From the NCBI GenBank assembly GCA_033851915.1, contig JAWSVM010000003.1:248001-312000 (forward strand): a DNA stretch of 64,000 bases, written 5' to 3'. This stretch comes from UBA1672 sp033851915. GTDB taxonomy: Bacteria; Pseudomonadota; Alphaproteobacteria; Micavibrionales; Micavibrionaceae. Positions 16,087 to 24,946 of this stretch are shown here, piece after piece (positions within the stretch are counted from its first letter, which is position 1; each line of letters begins with the position of its first letter). The notes beneath the pieces are model-generated. The model was given only the letters and a program-made list of their open reading frames with translations. It had not been told where the DNA came from and did not search any database. The translations under genes and the position numbers were made by a program.

Positions 16087-18222
16087 CTAAATTTGCCCAA
16101 CAGTTTTTATTTTTGCTTTCGCATGTATTTCATTTTGCGACATGACAATTGTTTGCGGGCGGAAACGTTCAATCACTGATCTGACATAGGGGCGGATCAT
16201 GGGGGAGGTTAACATCACCGGTGTTATACCTTGTGGTGAGAAGGCATCATATTGATCGCGCACGGCAGAAATGAAATCTTGTAATTTTGTTGGTGGCATA
16301 GCCAGTTGCTTTTCTTCTCCCTCACCGACGAGTGCTTCCATAAAGGCTTGATCCCAATCGGGAGAGAGCGTGAGGAGGATTAGCACACCGGAGGCATCAA
16401 CATTTGTATTGCAAAGCTGGCGCGCCAAACGCGTACGTACGTGTTCTGTAATTTTGGATATATTCTTGGTATAGCTGGCAGCCTCGGCAATGCCCTCTAG
16501 AATTGTGGGGAGATCGCGGATGGAGACACGTTCGGACAGGAGGGATTGTAAAATACGTTGCAAACTGCCGACAGTGATTTGGGCGGGAATAATATCTGCG
16601 ACAAGTTTTTGATAATCCTTGGGCAATTCATCCAGCAGTTTCTGCGTTTCGGCATAGTTCAGAAGATCAGGCATATTATCTTTGATGACTTCAGTGATAT
16701 GCGTGGTGATAACCGTTGGAGCATCCACAACAGTGTAGCCCTTGAAATGTGCTTCTTCTCTATATTGATCGTTGATCCACATGGCGGGCAGGCCAAAGGT
16801 TGGCTCAACCGTGTTTTCGCCGGGCATAGTAATGCTCTCACCCCCCGGATCCATACACAGCAGCATATTAGGACGGACATCACCGCGGCCTGCTTCGATT
16901 TCCTTGATGCTGATAATGTAATCATTGGCGGCAAGCTGCAGGTTATCCTGAATACGTACAGCAGGCAGAACATAGCCCATATCCTCAGCCAGTTGGCGGC
17001 GGAGCCCTTTAATCTGATCAGTTAGCTTGTTGCCGCCATCGCCTTGAACAAGAGGCAGCAATCCATAACCCAGCTCAAGACGAATAATATCCATAGCCAG
17101 AGCTTTAGAGATTGGCTCATCCGCAGGGGCAGGGGCACCTGATGCGGTGATTGCGTTAGGGTCTTCTGCCTTTTCTGCTTCTTCTTTTGCTAAACTACGT
17201 TGATAGGACAACATCGCCATGCCGCCCATAATGGCAGAGAGGGTAAAGAATGGAATGAAAGGCATCGCGGGGACGAGAGCCAAAACAAGCATAAGGGCAG
17301 AACTCATCCCCAGAGCCATAGGGTATCGCCCCAGTTGCCTTAATAAGGCTTGATCGGCAGAGCCTTCAACACCGGCTTTAGAGACGAGAAGACCTGCCGA
17401 AATGGAAATGATAAGGGCGGGTATCTGGCTGACCAGTCCATCACCAATGGTTAGTATGGTATAGTTTGATGTGGCTTCGGCCAGAGTCATGCCCTCCATC
17501 ACGGTGCCGATAACAATGCCGCCAATGATGTTTATGAACACAATGATTAATCCGGCAACGGCGTCTCCACGCACGAATTTTGCCGCGCCATCCATGGCAC
17601 CGAAAAAGGTGCTTTCTTGTTCAAGATTTTTACGTTTTGCCTTGGCTTCTTCCTCTGTAATCATGCCTGCGGATAGGTCGCTGTCGATGGCCATCTGCTT
17701 GCCGGGCATTGCATCCAATGTGAAACGGGCGGCAACTTCGGCAATACGCCCTGAACCCTTTGTAATAACAATGAAATTTACAATAACCAAAATGGAGAAA
17801 ACAATTGCGCCAATAACATAATTGCTGCCGATGATGAATGTGCCAAAGGCCTCAATTACTCCACCTGCCGCACCACTGCCTGTGTGGCCGTGTTCAAGAA
17901 TAAGGCGTGTTGAGGCAATGTTTAACCCCAATCGCATCGAGGTTGTAATCAGTAAGACGGTTGGAAATGTCGAAAATTCCAGCGGTGATTGAATGAACAA
18001 GACTGTCATCAGAATCAAAATTGAAAAGGTAACGGAGACCGCCAAACCGCCATCAAGCATAAAGGTCGGCATTGGTACCAACATGAACAGGATAATAAGA
18101 ACAATGCCAAGTGCAAACAAAACATCTGTTCGCAAGAAGCCAGCTGCGCCGAACGTCGCATCAGAAGCCGCACCTGTTGCGGTGGGGGACGCGGTTTGTG
18201 TCGATGGTAAATTATCAGCCAT
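16087..18222 (-). CDS. flhA: Flagellar export gate protein FlhA
   Basis: The 711-residue nonameric gate of the flagellar type III export apparatus. About eight transmembrane segments occupy the first 340 residues, including the conserved LNIASTRLIL and SQIPALIISISAGLLVSK blocks. A long cytoplasmic domain follows that binds chaperone-substrate complexes. Length is normal (about 690-710). It appears to be transcribed separately from the acidic gene upstream, because a terminator lies at 18363-18388. Confidence 0.97.
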   Translation of the reverse strand: MADNLPSTQTASPTATGAASDATFGAAGFLRTDVLFALGIVLIILFMLVPMPTFMLDGGLAVSVTFSILILMTVLFIQSPLEFSTFPTVLLITTSMRLGLNIASTRLILEHGHTGSGAAGGVIEAFGTFIIGSNYVIGAIVFSILVIVNFIVITKGSGRIAEVAARFTLDAMPGKQMAIDSDLSAGMITEEEAKAKRKNLEQESTFFGAMDGAAKFVRGDAVAGLIIVFINIIGGIVIGTVMEGMTLAEATSNYTILTIGDGLVSQIPALIISISAGLLVSKAGVEGSADQALLRQLGRYPMALGMSSALMLVLALVPAMPFIPFFTLSAIMGGMAMLSYQRSLAKEEAEKAEDPNAITASGAPAPADEPISKALAMDIIRLELGYGLLPLVQGDGGNKLTDQIKGLRRQLAEDMGYVLPAVRIQDNLQLAANDYIISIKEIEAGRGDVRPNMLLCMDPGGESITMPGENTVEPTFGLPAMWINDQYREEAHFKGYTVVDAPTVITTHITEVIKDNMPDLLNYAETQKLLDELPKDYQKLVADIIPAQITVGSLQRILQSLLSERVSIRDLPTILEGIAEAASYTKNISKITEHVRTRLARQLCNTNVDASGVLILLTLSPDWDQAFMEALVGEGEEKQLAMPPTKLQDFISAVRDQYDAFSPQGITPVMLTSPMIRPYVRSVIERFRPQTIVMSQNEIHAKAKIKTVGQI

Positions 18223-18362
18223 AGGGTTCTATATGAAATCTCGAAAAGAGTGGTCAGCAATAAACGCCCCATACGAATGATGAGGGCATTGCTTATGATA
18301 CATCCACCTTGCTTAACATGCAAATGATTAGAACGCAGGACGATAAATACATGCGCACATAA

Positions 18363-18388
18363 AAAAGGCCGGAAATATCCGACCTTTT
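18363..18388 (-). terminator. Rho-independent terminator after the acidic hypothetical gene
   Basis: AAAAGG-CGGA pairs with TCCG-CCTTTT around a short AT loop with one mismatch. On the minus strand the stem is followed by a run of six T. It separates the acidic gene at 18412 from flhA. Confidence 0.8.
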
Positions 18389-18411
18389 ATGAATTATATA
18401 ATGGTTTATTT

Positions 18412-19116
18412 TCAAACCTTGAATGTATTATCAACGTCTACAGCAGGCGCTGGTTCTACTGGCTCAACATACGGTGTGCCTGCATTGTTCCCGAAGTTAT
18501 CGCTAAGCTGCGCGGCGTCTTCGTTCCAATCAACGTCGATATCACCATTTTGTGCCACTTGCTGGTCATCCATTGTATCGGCGTAACTTGCGTCATCGCC
18601 TAAAGATGCTTGAGGGTCTGCTGTGCGCGATGCTTCGGCGGCTTCTTTAATAGCTTTTTCAACAGGGCTTGCTGTTAATCCGCCCATGCCTCTTTCTGAC
18701 TCGGCGAGCATAATAATGAATTGTTTTTGTCCGTCCTCGCCTAGAGCATTGTAGGCGGCAGAAACACCCGCACCACTTTCATTGGTTTTAAGGTAATCCT
18801 CAAAGCCGGTCTTTAGAGCGTCAAAGTCTGCCTTGGAAAGGCCGTGATCGGCATCTGCCATATTCAAGTCCTTGGCCAAAGCCCCCATTTCTTGAACGAT
18901 GTCTTTATTTTCAAGGTCTATAACCTTTTTTGATGTATCAACCCCAAGCTCTTCGAGGTCAGACTTTAGATCTTTATCATCCATCATGTCCCGGAGGTTT
19001 TCCAACAGGTCTTGCGGGCTTGAATCGCCGAACAAAAAGTCTTTTGCTCCATCTGTTACTTTTTCAGTAGGAACCTTCTTGAGCAAATCTTCACCTAATT
19101 TTAGCCAATCAGTCAT
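18412..19116 (-). CDS. Acidic hypothetical protein between flbD and flhA
   Basis: A 234-residue strongly acidic soluble protein. Residues 1-140 look helical (LGEDLLKKVPTEK, LLENLRDMMDDKD). The last 60 residues are disordered and end PAPAVDVDNTFKV. No signal peptide, membrane segment or recognised domain. It has its own terminator and lies 72 bases downstream of flbD. The position inside the flagellar cluster suggests a motility-linked role, perhaps a lineage-specific protein; nothing direct supports one. Confidence 0.6.
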   Translation of the reverse strand: MTDWLKLGEDLLKKVPTEKVTDGAKDFLFGDSSPQDLLENLRDMMDDKDLKSDLEELGVDTSKKVIDLENKDIVQEMGALAKDLNMADADHGLSKADFDALKTGFEDYLKTNESGAGVSAAYNALGEDGQKQFIIMLAESERGMGGLTASPVEKAIKEAAEASRTADPQASLGDDASYADTMDDQQVAQNGDIDVDWNEDAAQLSDNFGNNAGTPYVEPVEPAPAVDVDNTFKV

Positions 19117-19188
19117 TTTATCACCTTTTATTTTATCTAATTTATTGTTCGATTATATGCGTTTTATTATGAAAACACAATGTAATTA

Positions 19189-20595
19189 TTAGCCACCCCC
19201 AACCGCGGGGACGCTAACGCCTGCATCTTTATATTGGTTAAGTTTATTACGCAAGGTTCTAATTGAAATTCCTAGGATATTGGCGGCATGTGTTCGGTTG
19301 CCAAGGCAATGATCCAGCGTGTTGAGAATCATGTCGCGTTCAACATCGGCGATGGTGCGCCCAATCATCGATTCTACGCTGCTTTGGTTTTGAAGGGTTG
19401 GTGCATCAACGCCTGTTGTTTGCGCATTTGACACGCCCGCAGGGTCAGGCGCATTGGCCGCAGGCGGCGTTGGTGGTGCCATGCTCGCAGATAGGCCGTC
19501 GCTTTGAATGAATATGGCCTCGGCCTCGATATCATCTTGCGTGGCCATTAAAATGGCGCGATGCATGGTGTTTTCCAGCTCTCTAATATTGCCGCGCCAT
19601 GAACAGTTCAACAATTTTTCTTCGGCTTCTTTAGAGACAGCTTTGCGATCAATGTCGTTGGCCTCGGCGTATTTATCGGCAAACATTTGCGCGAGGCGCT
19701 TAATGTCGGAGGGGCGATCCCGCAAGGGTGGTAGAGGAATGTTCACAACATTCAGACGGAAATATAAATCCTCTCTAAACTCACCTTTTCTGACAGAATC
19801 TTCCAAATTACGGTTTGAGGTTGCCAAAATGCGGACATCCACTTTTATCACATCATTACTGCCGACGCGGGTGATTTCCTTTTCCTGAATGGCGCGTAAG
19901 AATTTTGCCTGCAGTAGGGGGTGCATCTCACTCACCTCATCCAGCAATATTGTGCCTTTATGGGCTTCTTCAAATTTACCGATGCGCCGCGCCGTTGCGC
20001 CCGTGAACGCACCTTTTTCATGGCCGAACAGCTCTGATTCCAGTAAATTTTCAGGAATAGCCGCACAGTTCACCGCAATAAAGGGGCCGCCGCTGCGTTT
20101 TGATTTATTATGGACATACCGTGACATAACCTCTTTACCCGTACCGGATTCGCCGGTAATCAGGATGGTCGCATCACTGGGCGCAATTTTATCGGCGAGT
20201 GTGAGAACGCTTTTCATCGCTGGATCATTGGCGATCATTGCGTTGTTTTCTTCTGTCACAGCCGCTAAAACCGCGGCAATCAGCTCAGCATCCGGTGGCA
20301 AAGGGACATATTCCTTCGCGCCTTGTTGGATCGCTTTTACCGCAGAGCGCGCGTCTGTTCCGATGCCGCATGCAATAACAGGCATATGAATGCGCTCTGT
20401 TTTCAGGCGTTTAATGAACTCACCCAATTTTTGTTTCACATCGACCATGGCCAGATCGGCACTTTTTCCATTCAGTAATGCCCCGATCGCTTGATCCGTA
20501 TCCTCGCAATGCACCACTTTTGCGCCACGTTGCAGCGCAATTTTACCTGCTTGAGAAATATGTCCATCCAGACGACCGATAATCATTAAACGCAT
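19189..20595 (-). CDS. flbD: Sigma-54-dependent flagellar regulator FlbD
   Basis: A 468-residue NtrC-type activator of middle and late flagellar genes. The receiver-like N-terminus keeps D52 but lacks the usual acidic pair at its start and the conserved Lys near its end, as known for FlbD, which is controlled by FliX rather than by a kinase. The AAA+ domain has Walker A GESGTGKE (148-155) and the sigma-54 contact loop GAFTGA (195-200). A Fis-type helix-turn-helix (LGISIRTLRNKL) lies near the C-terminus. fliX is at 37.7 kb, and sigma-54 elements occur before several operons here. Confidence 0.93.
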   Translation of the reverse strand: MRLMIIGRLDGHISQAGKIALQRGAKVVHCEDTDQAIGALLNGKSADLAMVDVKQKLGEFIKRLKTERIHMPVIACGIGTDARSAVKAIQQGAKEYVPLPPDAELIAAVLAAVTEENNAMIANDPAMKSVLTLADKIAPSDATILITGESGTGKEVMSRYVHNKSKRSGGPFIAVNCAAIPENLLESELFGHEKGAFTGATARRIGKFEEAHKGTILLDEVSEMHPLLQAKFLRAIQEKEITRVGSNDVIKVDVRILATSNRNLEDSVRKGEFREDLYFRLNVVNIPLPPLRDRPSDIKRLAQMFADKYAEANDIDRKAVSKEAEEKLLNCSWRGNIRELENTMHRAILMATQDDIEAEAIFIQSDGLSASMAPPTPPAANAPDPAGVSNAQTTGVDAPTLQNQSSVESMIGRTIADVERDMILNTLDHCLGNRTHAANILGISIRTLRNKLNQYKDAGVSVPAVGGG

Positions 20596-20667
20596 AGGGG
20601 ATATGCTCCTGATAAAAATATATTGTGTTTACTCTTAAACAACCTTTTTAGGGTATAATGCCATCTT

Positions 20668-21348
20668 ATGACAGAACATAATTATATACCAGAGGGTTAT
20701 GAGCGAATAAAGGTCGTTGGGGATTTGTGTGCATTTTTGGAAGCAGATTTCGCGCCAACGGCTAATGTCGTGCTGTTACAGCGGAGATTGAAAGGCGATT
20801 TCGATGCGCTGGCAAAAAAAATGGCAGCGTATTTCGAGCTCGGGGAAGATGAAATATTCATCAAATATAGTGAGCGTGATAAAATCGAGGCGTTTCAAGA
20901 GACATTGGATGATTCTGCGCTTATGCGGTGTGTTGATACTATTTTACAAGACATGGAGTTTTTCTATTCCGCGCGAGTTAAAATTCACATGCGATTATTG
21001 ACGGGCTATACGCAAGATATTCGCACGCATGATTTTCATGTTGATGGGTTGGAGCAAGATTTTGATCGCTTCATGACTTGCTATAACGATCCTGTCACAC
21101 AATTTATCCGCAATGATGACGTGCTTGATGTGTCCGGTCACGATGTTGTTTATCGTGATGACGCGCCAATCTATCAGTTCTGCGCAGGTGATATTTGGAA
21201 ATCGCGCGTACGGAACAAGCCCAAGAGTAGGGCAGATATGGTGTTTGAACGTATTATGAAGGTAAAGGAAAAGCGTGCCTTTGTGCATCGCGCGCAAATA
21301 TCAAGCACGCCCAGATTGATGGTTGTTGGTGATTTGCGTTTGAGTTAG
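20668..21348 (+). CDS. DUF1826-like putative metal-dependent protein
   Basis: A 226-residue soluble protein. HDFHVDG (H124, D126) and the C-terminal FVHRAQISSTPRLMVVGDL (H207) give an H-x-D...H pattern. This resembles DUF1826 proteins, whose layout recalls cupin or Fe(II)-dependent oxygenase folds. The ending is the best match to the family; the middle is less clear. It is divergent from flbD (72-base gap) and reads opposite to the surrounding flagellar genes, so it is probably unrelated to motility. Catalysis and substrate are unknown. Confidence 0.5.
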   Translation: MTEHNYIPEGYERIKVVGDLCAFLEADFAPTANVVLLQRRLKGDFDALAKKMAAYFELGEDEIFIKYSERDKIEAFQETLDDSALMRCVDTILQDMEFFYSARVKIHMRLLTGYTQDIRTHDFHVDGLEQDFDRFMTCYNDPVTQFIRNDDVLDVSGHDVVYRDDAPIYQFCAGDIWKSRVRNKPKSRADMVFERIMKVKEKRAFVHRAQISSTPRLMVVGDLRLS

Positions 21349-21354
21349 GGGGAG

Positions 21355-21837
21355 TTAATTATCTTCTATATTGAAGTAAAACCCACGTTCTACAGAATAG
21401 GAAATTGTATCTTCATTTTCTTGCGTTTTATAACAATAAAATAACTCGTTCTCTTTTTCATAGAAATCTAAATCAGCTTCCAATACGACGTGCCAATTTT
21501 TGCTAAATGATATTCTAATAGTTGTTGTATTAACTTTTTTTATTTTTGTAATTTGTTGTTCAATAAGATTAGAAAAAACGGTCTCATAAATATTATCATC
21601 TTCACAGTAGCTATTTAAAACTTCTTTATCGTCATCAAATAATTTCCAGTGACACAAATGAACTACCAATATTAATTTTCCAACATAATGAGATGGTCTT
21701 TGTGGACTCGTAACCTCAACTCTTTCGCCCATATTGAAGTAAATAAAACTGCCTACACGTCTGTAAGCCGCCCATATAGGTGGCGTTGGTAAACGTGAGT
21801 GTAGAACTGATAAGGCATCTTTCATTCCTTTATACAT
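21355..21837 (-). CDS. AT-rich hypothetical protein
   Basis: A 160-residue soluble protein rich in Tyr, Phe, Asn and Glu, with no membrane segment or recognised motif. The coding sequence is visibly more AT-rich than its neighbours, which suggests acquisition. It lies convergent to the DUF1826-like gene (6 bases) and 53 bases downstream of motA. The ATG at 21837 is used; an AAGGA lies inside the frame directly against a second ATG, too close to serve it. Function unknown. Confidence 0.5.
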   Translation of the reverse strand: MYKGMKDALSVLHSRLPTPPIWAAYRRVGSFIYFNMGERVEVTSPQRPSHYVGKLILVVHLCHWKLFDDDKEVLNSYCEDDNIYETVFSNLIEQQITKIKKVNTTTIRISFSKNWHVVLEADLDFYEKENELFYCYKTQENEDTISYSVERGFYFNIEDN

Positions 21838-21890
21838 ACAATATAGCTACGTATAATTCTAGATGTATTGAGGGATATTAGTATCATTGG

Positions 21891-22727
21891 TTAGTCGAAA
21901 TAACGAATACGTTGTGATGGCGGCAGCAGAGCATTAATTAACATTTCAAGATTACGTGGGTTTTCTTGTTTTATAATGGACATTGCTGTTCTTAAAACCA
22001 TGGTCTTTGCGGTTACTTCATCATCTGCATTCTTCTCGATTTTCGCGGCGAGGGGGGACATAACAATGGACCCTAATATCGCGCCATAGAATGTGGTCAG
22101 TAATGCAACGGCCATTGCCGGGCCGATAGTATCCGGATTTTCAAGATTAGCCAGCATTTGTACAAGCCCCACCAATGTCCCGATCAAACCCATTGCGGGC
22201 GCAACTTCCGAGGCGCGGCGCAGGATGCTGGCAGCGCGTTTCTGGCGTTCTTCTTCCAAATCAATATCTTGTTGTAAAATGCGCCTGACATCATTCTCGC
22301 TATAACCATCAATAACGATACCCATAGCATGCTTTAGGAAAGGCTCTTTTGCTGTTTCTTTTTCGTAGTTGGACAGAAATAAAAGGCCTTTTTTACGGGA
22401 TATTGTGGCTAAATCCATCATGCTTTTGGCCAGCAAAGAGAAATTCCTAACCGGACGAACGGCGGATCGGGCGATAATTCCTCCTGATTGCGCCAACTCA
22501 GAGCCGGTGTAGGATGTGCATGTTGCGGTAACTGTTCCTAGAATAACAATGAGAACAGATGGCAGATTAAAGAATTGAGCATCGCTCTGTCCCATGGCAA
22601 TCGCGCCAATAATTAAACTGAATGAGAGGAATAGACCCAAAATTGTAGCAAAATCAGGGCGAGAAATTGCCACAGGAACCGAGACTTTCGGTAGTTTTGC
22701 ATCTATTTGTGTGTCGGCTGCTGCCAT
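21891..22727 (-). CDS. motA: Flagellar motor stator protein MotA
   Basis: A 278-residue inner-membrane stator subunit that forms the ion channel with MotB and pushes on FliG. Four hydrophobic segments are visible: near residues 28-45, 55-75, 168-190 and 200-220. The family block ASEVAPAMGLIGTLVGLVQML is present, with a long cytoplasmic loop between segments 2 and 3. It ends the fliF-fliG-fliH-fliN-motA run (53 bases after fliN). motB is 25 kb away in another operon. Confidence 0.95.
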   Translation of the reverse strand: MAAADTQIDAKLPKVSVPVAISRPDFATILGLFLSFSLIIGAIAMGQSDAQFFNLPSVLIVILGTVTATCTSYTGSELAQSGGIIARSAVRPVRNFSLLAKSMMDLATISRKKGLLFLSNYEKETAKEPFLKHAMGIVIDGYSENDVRRILQQDIDLEEERQKRAASILRRASEVAPAMGLIGTLVGLVQMLANLENPDTIGPAMAVALLTTFYGAILGSIVMSPLAAKIEKNADDEVTAKTMVLRTAMSIIKQENPRNLEMLINALLPPSQRIRYFD

Positions 22728-22780
22728 TTTTTAAAAACCTCGTCCTTTTCTAGGATCAGTCATCTGTATTTATATGTGTG

Positions 22781-23155
22781 TTATGTGCGGTCGGATTTTA
22801 CAATTTCAGTCATTGTTATACCCAGCCTGTCTTCGACAACCACCACTTCACCACGTGCAACCAAGCGGTTATTGACGTAAATATCGATGGCCTCACCGAC
22901 TTTTCTGTCCAGTTCAATTACCGCGCCACGACCAAGTTTCAAAAGCTGGCTAACCTGCATGGTTGAGCGCCCGAGAACGGCAGAAACGTTAACTGGAATA
23001 TCGTAAATGGCACTAACATCATTTGCCATTGGCTCTCCGATTGCAAATTCGGGGCCGTCTTTATCTTGTAGCTCAGGGGCTTCTGTTATTTCATCAAGGT
23101 CTAAGTCTTTACCTTCTGGAGCAGCCGTTTCATCATTTTCTGTTTCGTCACTCAT
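22781..23155 (-). CDS. fliN: Flagellar motor switch protein FliN
   Basis: A 124-residue C-ring protein. An acidic N-terminal 45 residues precede the SpoA/FliN domain, seen in DIPVNVSAVLGRSTMQVSQL, GRGAVIELDRKVGEAIDIYV and VVEDRLGITMTEIV. It binds FliM and FliH and helps switch rotation. It starts immediately after the fliH stop codon, so translation is coupled. Confidence 0.95.
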   Translation of the reverse strand: MSDETENDETAAPEGKDLDLDEITEAPELQDKDGPEFAIGEPMANDVSAIYDIPVNVSAVLGRSTMQVSQLLKLGRGAVIELDRKVGEAIDIYVNNRLVARGEVVVVEDRLGITMTEIVKSDRT

Positions 23156-23875
23156 TTAAGTCTCTCCTGACACATGTTGCTCGTCTGATTTATCTGATTT
23201 TGCGGGCGTATTTTCAGATTGTATTTCATTCTTTGGCTCATCCTCATCATGAACGCTAACGCCGCGCTCTGCAAGTGCCTCTTTCATAATGCCAAGAGTT
23301 TTCTCTGCAATAATATTTCGATTACAGATAACGCCGCCATCGGGCCATAATATATGGCATTCATGTTGCTGTAACGCCGCATTCGCGGTGAGGGTTATAT
23401 GTTTATCCAGTGTGCCTTCCATCTCTTTTACGTATTTTTCTAAAGAGGGTAGGAGGCTTTCGGGAACCTCGATTTTGACCTTCTCGGGGGTATTGTTGCT
23501 GGACAATATGTTTTTAAGTGTTGATTTTAATTCTTCCTCACCATATTCCGCCATATAGAGGGGGAATATTTTACGCATGATGGAAAGTGTCAAATTGACG
23601 GCTTCTTCTTCATACTTCTCTTCCCGATCATTTTCGGCGGCAAACAGAACAGTCATATCACGCTCTATTTTTTCAAGAACAGAGAGTATGTTTTTTGTTG
23701 TGCTGGTCTCGCTTTCTTCGAAGCCTGCGCGTTTGCCCTTCTCAAAAGCTTCTTTTTGTATGGATTCCAGCTGAGATTTTGTGAATTCCGGTTTCTCCAG
23801 CCCGTCAAGAGAGGCTAAATCCTCATCATCAAAGAGGTTGTTGTCGAAAAAAAAAGGTTGTCCGTTCATCGTCAT
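23156..23875 (-). CDS. fliH: Flagellar assembly protein FliH
   Basis: A 239-residue protein in the position of FliH (FlbE in Caulobacter) between fliG and fliN. It has a Glu/Lys-rich coiled coil (about 35-110). The C-terminal domain contains ILWPDGGVICNRNIIAEKTLGIMKEAL, similar to the FliH/YscL end. It regulates FliI and docks it to FliN. An extra disordered acidic tail of about 35 residues follows. Sequence conservation of this family is low, so gene order carries part of the call. Confidence 0.8.
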   Translation of the reverse strand: MTMNGQPFFFDNNLFDDEDLASLDGLEKPEFTKSQLESIQKEAFEKGKRAGFEESETSTTKNILSVLEKIERDMTVLFAAENDREEKYEEEAVNLTLSIMRKIFPLYMAEYGEEELKSTLKNILSSNNTPEKVKIEVPESLLPSLEKYVKEMEGTLDKHITLTANAALQQHECHILWPDGGVICNRNIIAEKTLGIMKEALAERGVSVHDEDEPKNEIQSENTPAKSDKSDEQHVSGET

Positions 23876-23915
23876 TTTTCTGTCCTAATGCAGGTTAAGC
23901 CGTCTTGAAATGGGC

Positions 23916-24941
23916 TTATCCGATCATTTCTTCTTCTTGCGCGCCACTGGAAATTACAACTTCACCGCGTCCTTCAAGGTCTTTTGTTACTGTTACAATA
24001 TATTGTTGTGATTCTTCTACGTCTTTCAGTCTGACAGGTCCCATCGCTGCCATGTCTTCTTTCATGATTTTTGCAGCACGTTCCGACATGTTGGAGAAGA
24101 ACAGCTCTTGCAGGCTGTCGCTGGCACCTTTGAGAGCCAAGGGTAGTTTTTCTTTGTCTATGGCTCTGATAACCGTTTGAATTGACGCCGCATCAAGGGT
24201 TGATAGGTCATCAAATGTAAACATGAGGCTGCGGATTCTCTCAGCAGCTTCCGGAGCGCCTTTCTCGAGGTCTTCCATAAAGCGACTTTCAACAGCGCGC
24301 TCCATATTATTGAAAATTTCGGCCATTAATTCATGGCTATCTCGACGCTGCGTACGTGATAGATTTGTCATGAACTCTTTACGGAGCGTTTTTTCAACTT
24401 CCTCAAGAATGTCTTTTTGCACGGTTTCCATTCTCAGCATACGATTGATAACTTCCAATGCAAACCCATCAGGCAAGATGGCCAAGACGCGCGCGGCATG
24501 CTCGGAATTGACCTTTGATAAGACAACAGCCACGGTTTGCGGGTATTCTTTTTGTAGGAAAGAGGCGAGTATTTCCTCGTTCACATTTCCCAGTTTTTCC
24601 CACATGGTACGTCCGGCAGGGCCACGTATTTCTTCCATGATGTTTTCAATTTTGTCTTGAGACAGGCCGGATTTAAGAAGCATGCGTTCTGTACTGTCTT
24701 GCGAGCCCACGAGTGTGTTTGACGAACTCATCTGCTCGGCAAAATCAACAAAGAGGCGCTCGACAATGGAAGGGCCAATTTTCCCAAGGCTGGAGATGAT
24801 CTGTGATAACTCAAGTATCTCTTCATCATCCATCATTGCAAAAATTAGGCTTGTGCGTTCCTCGCTGAGTGACAGAAGAAAGATCGCGGCTTTCTCCGGT
24901 CCCGTCAGGGTTCTGTAATCATCTCTGACTCGCATGTTCAT
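23916..24941 (-). CDS. fliG: Flagellar motor switch protein FliG
   Basis: The 341-residue C-ring protein that contacts the FliF ring and receives torque from MotA. The N-terminal domain opens LTGPEKAAIFLLSLSEE, the middle domain has the EHAARVLAILPDG (EHPQ-like) block, and the C-terminal torque helix reads VIRAIDKEKLPLALKGASDSL, with charged residues as expected. It starts five bases after the fliF stop codon. Confidence 0.96.
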   Translation of the reverse strand: MNMRVRDDYRTLTGPEKAAIFLLSLSEERTSLIFAMMDDEEILELSQIISSLGKIGPSIVERLFVDFAEQMSSSNTLVGSQDSTERMLLKSGLSQDKIENIMEEIRGPAGRTMWEKLGNVNEEILASFLQKEYPQTVAVVLSKVNSEHAARVLAILPDGFALEVINRMLRMETVQKDILEEVEKTLRKEFMTNLSRTQRRDSHELMAEIFNNMERAVESRFMEDLEKGAPEAAERIRSLMFTFDDLSTLDAASIQTVIRAIDKEKLPLALKGASDSLQELFFSNMSERAAKIMKEDMAAMGPVRLKDVEESQQYIVTVTKDLEGRGEVVISSGAQEEEMIG

Positions 24942-24946
24942 TTGGG

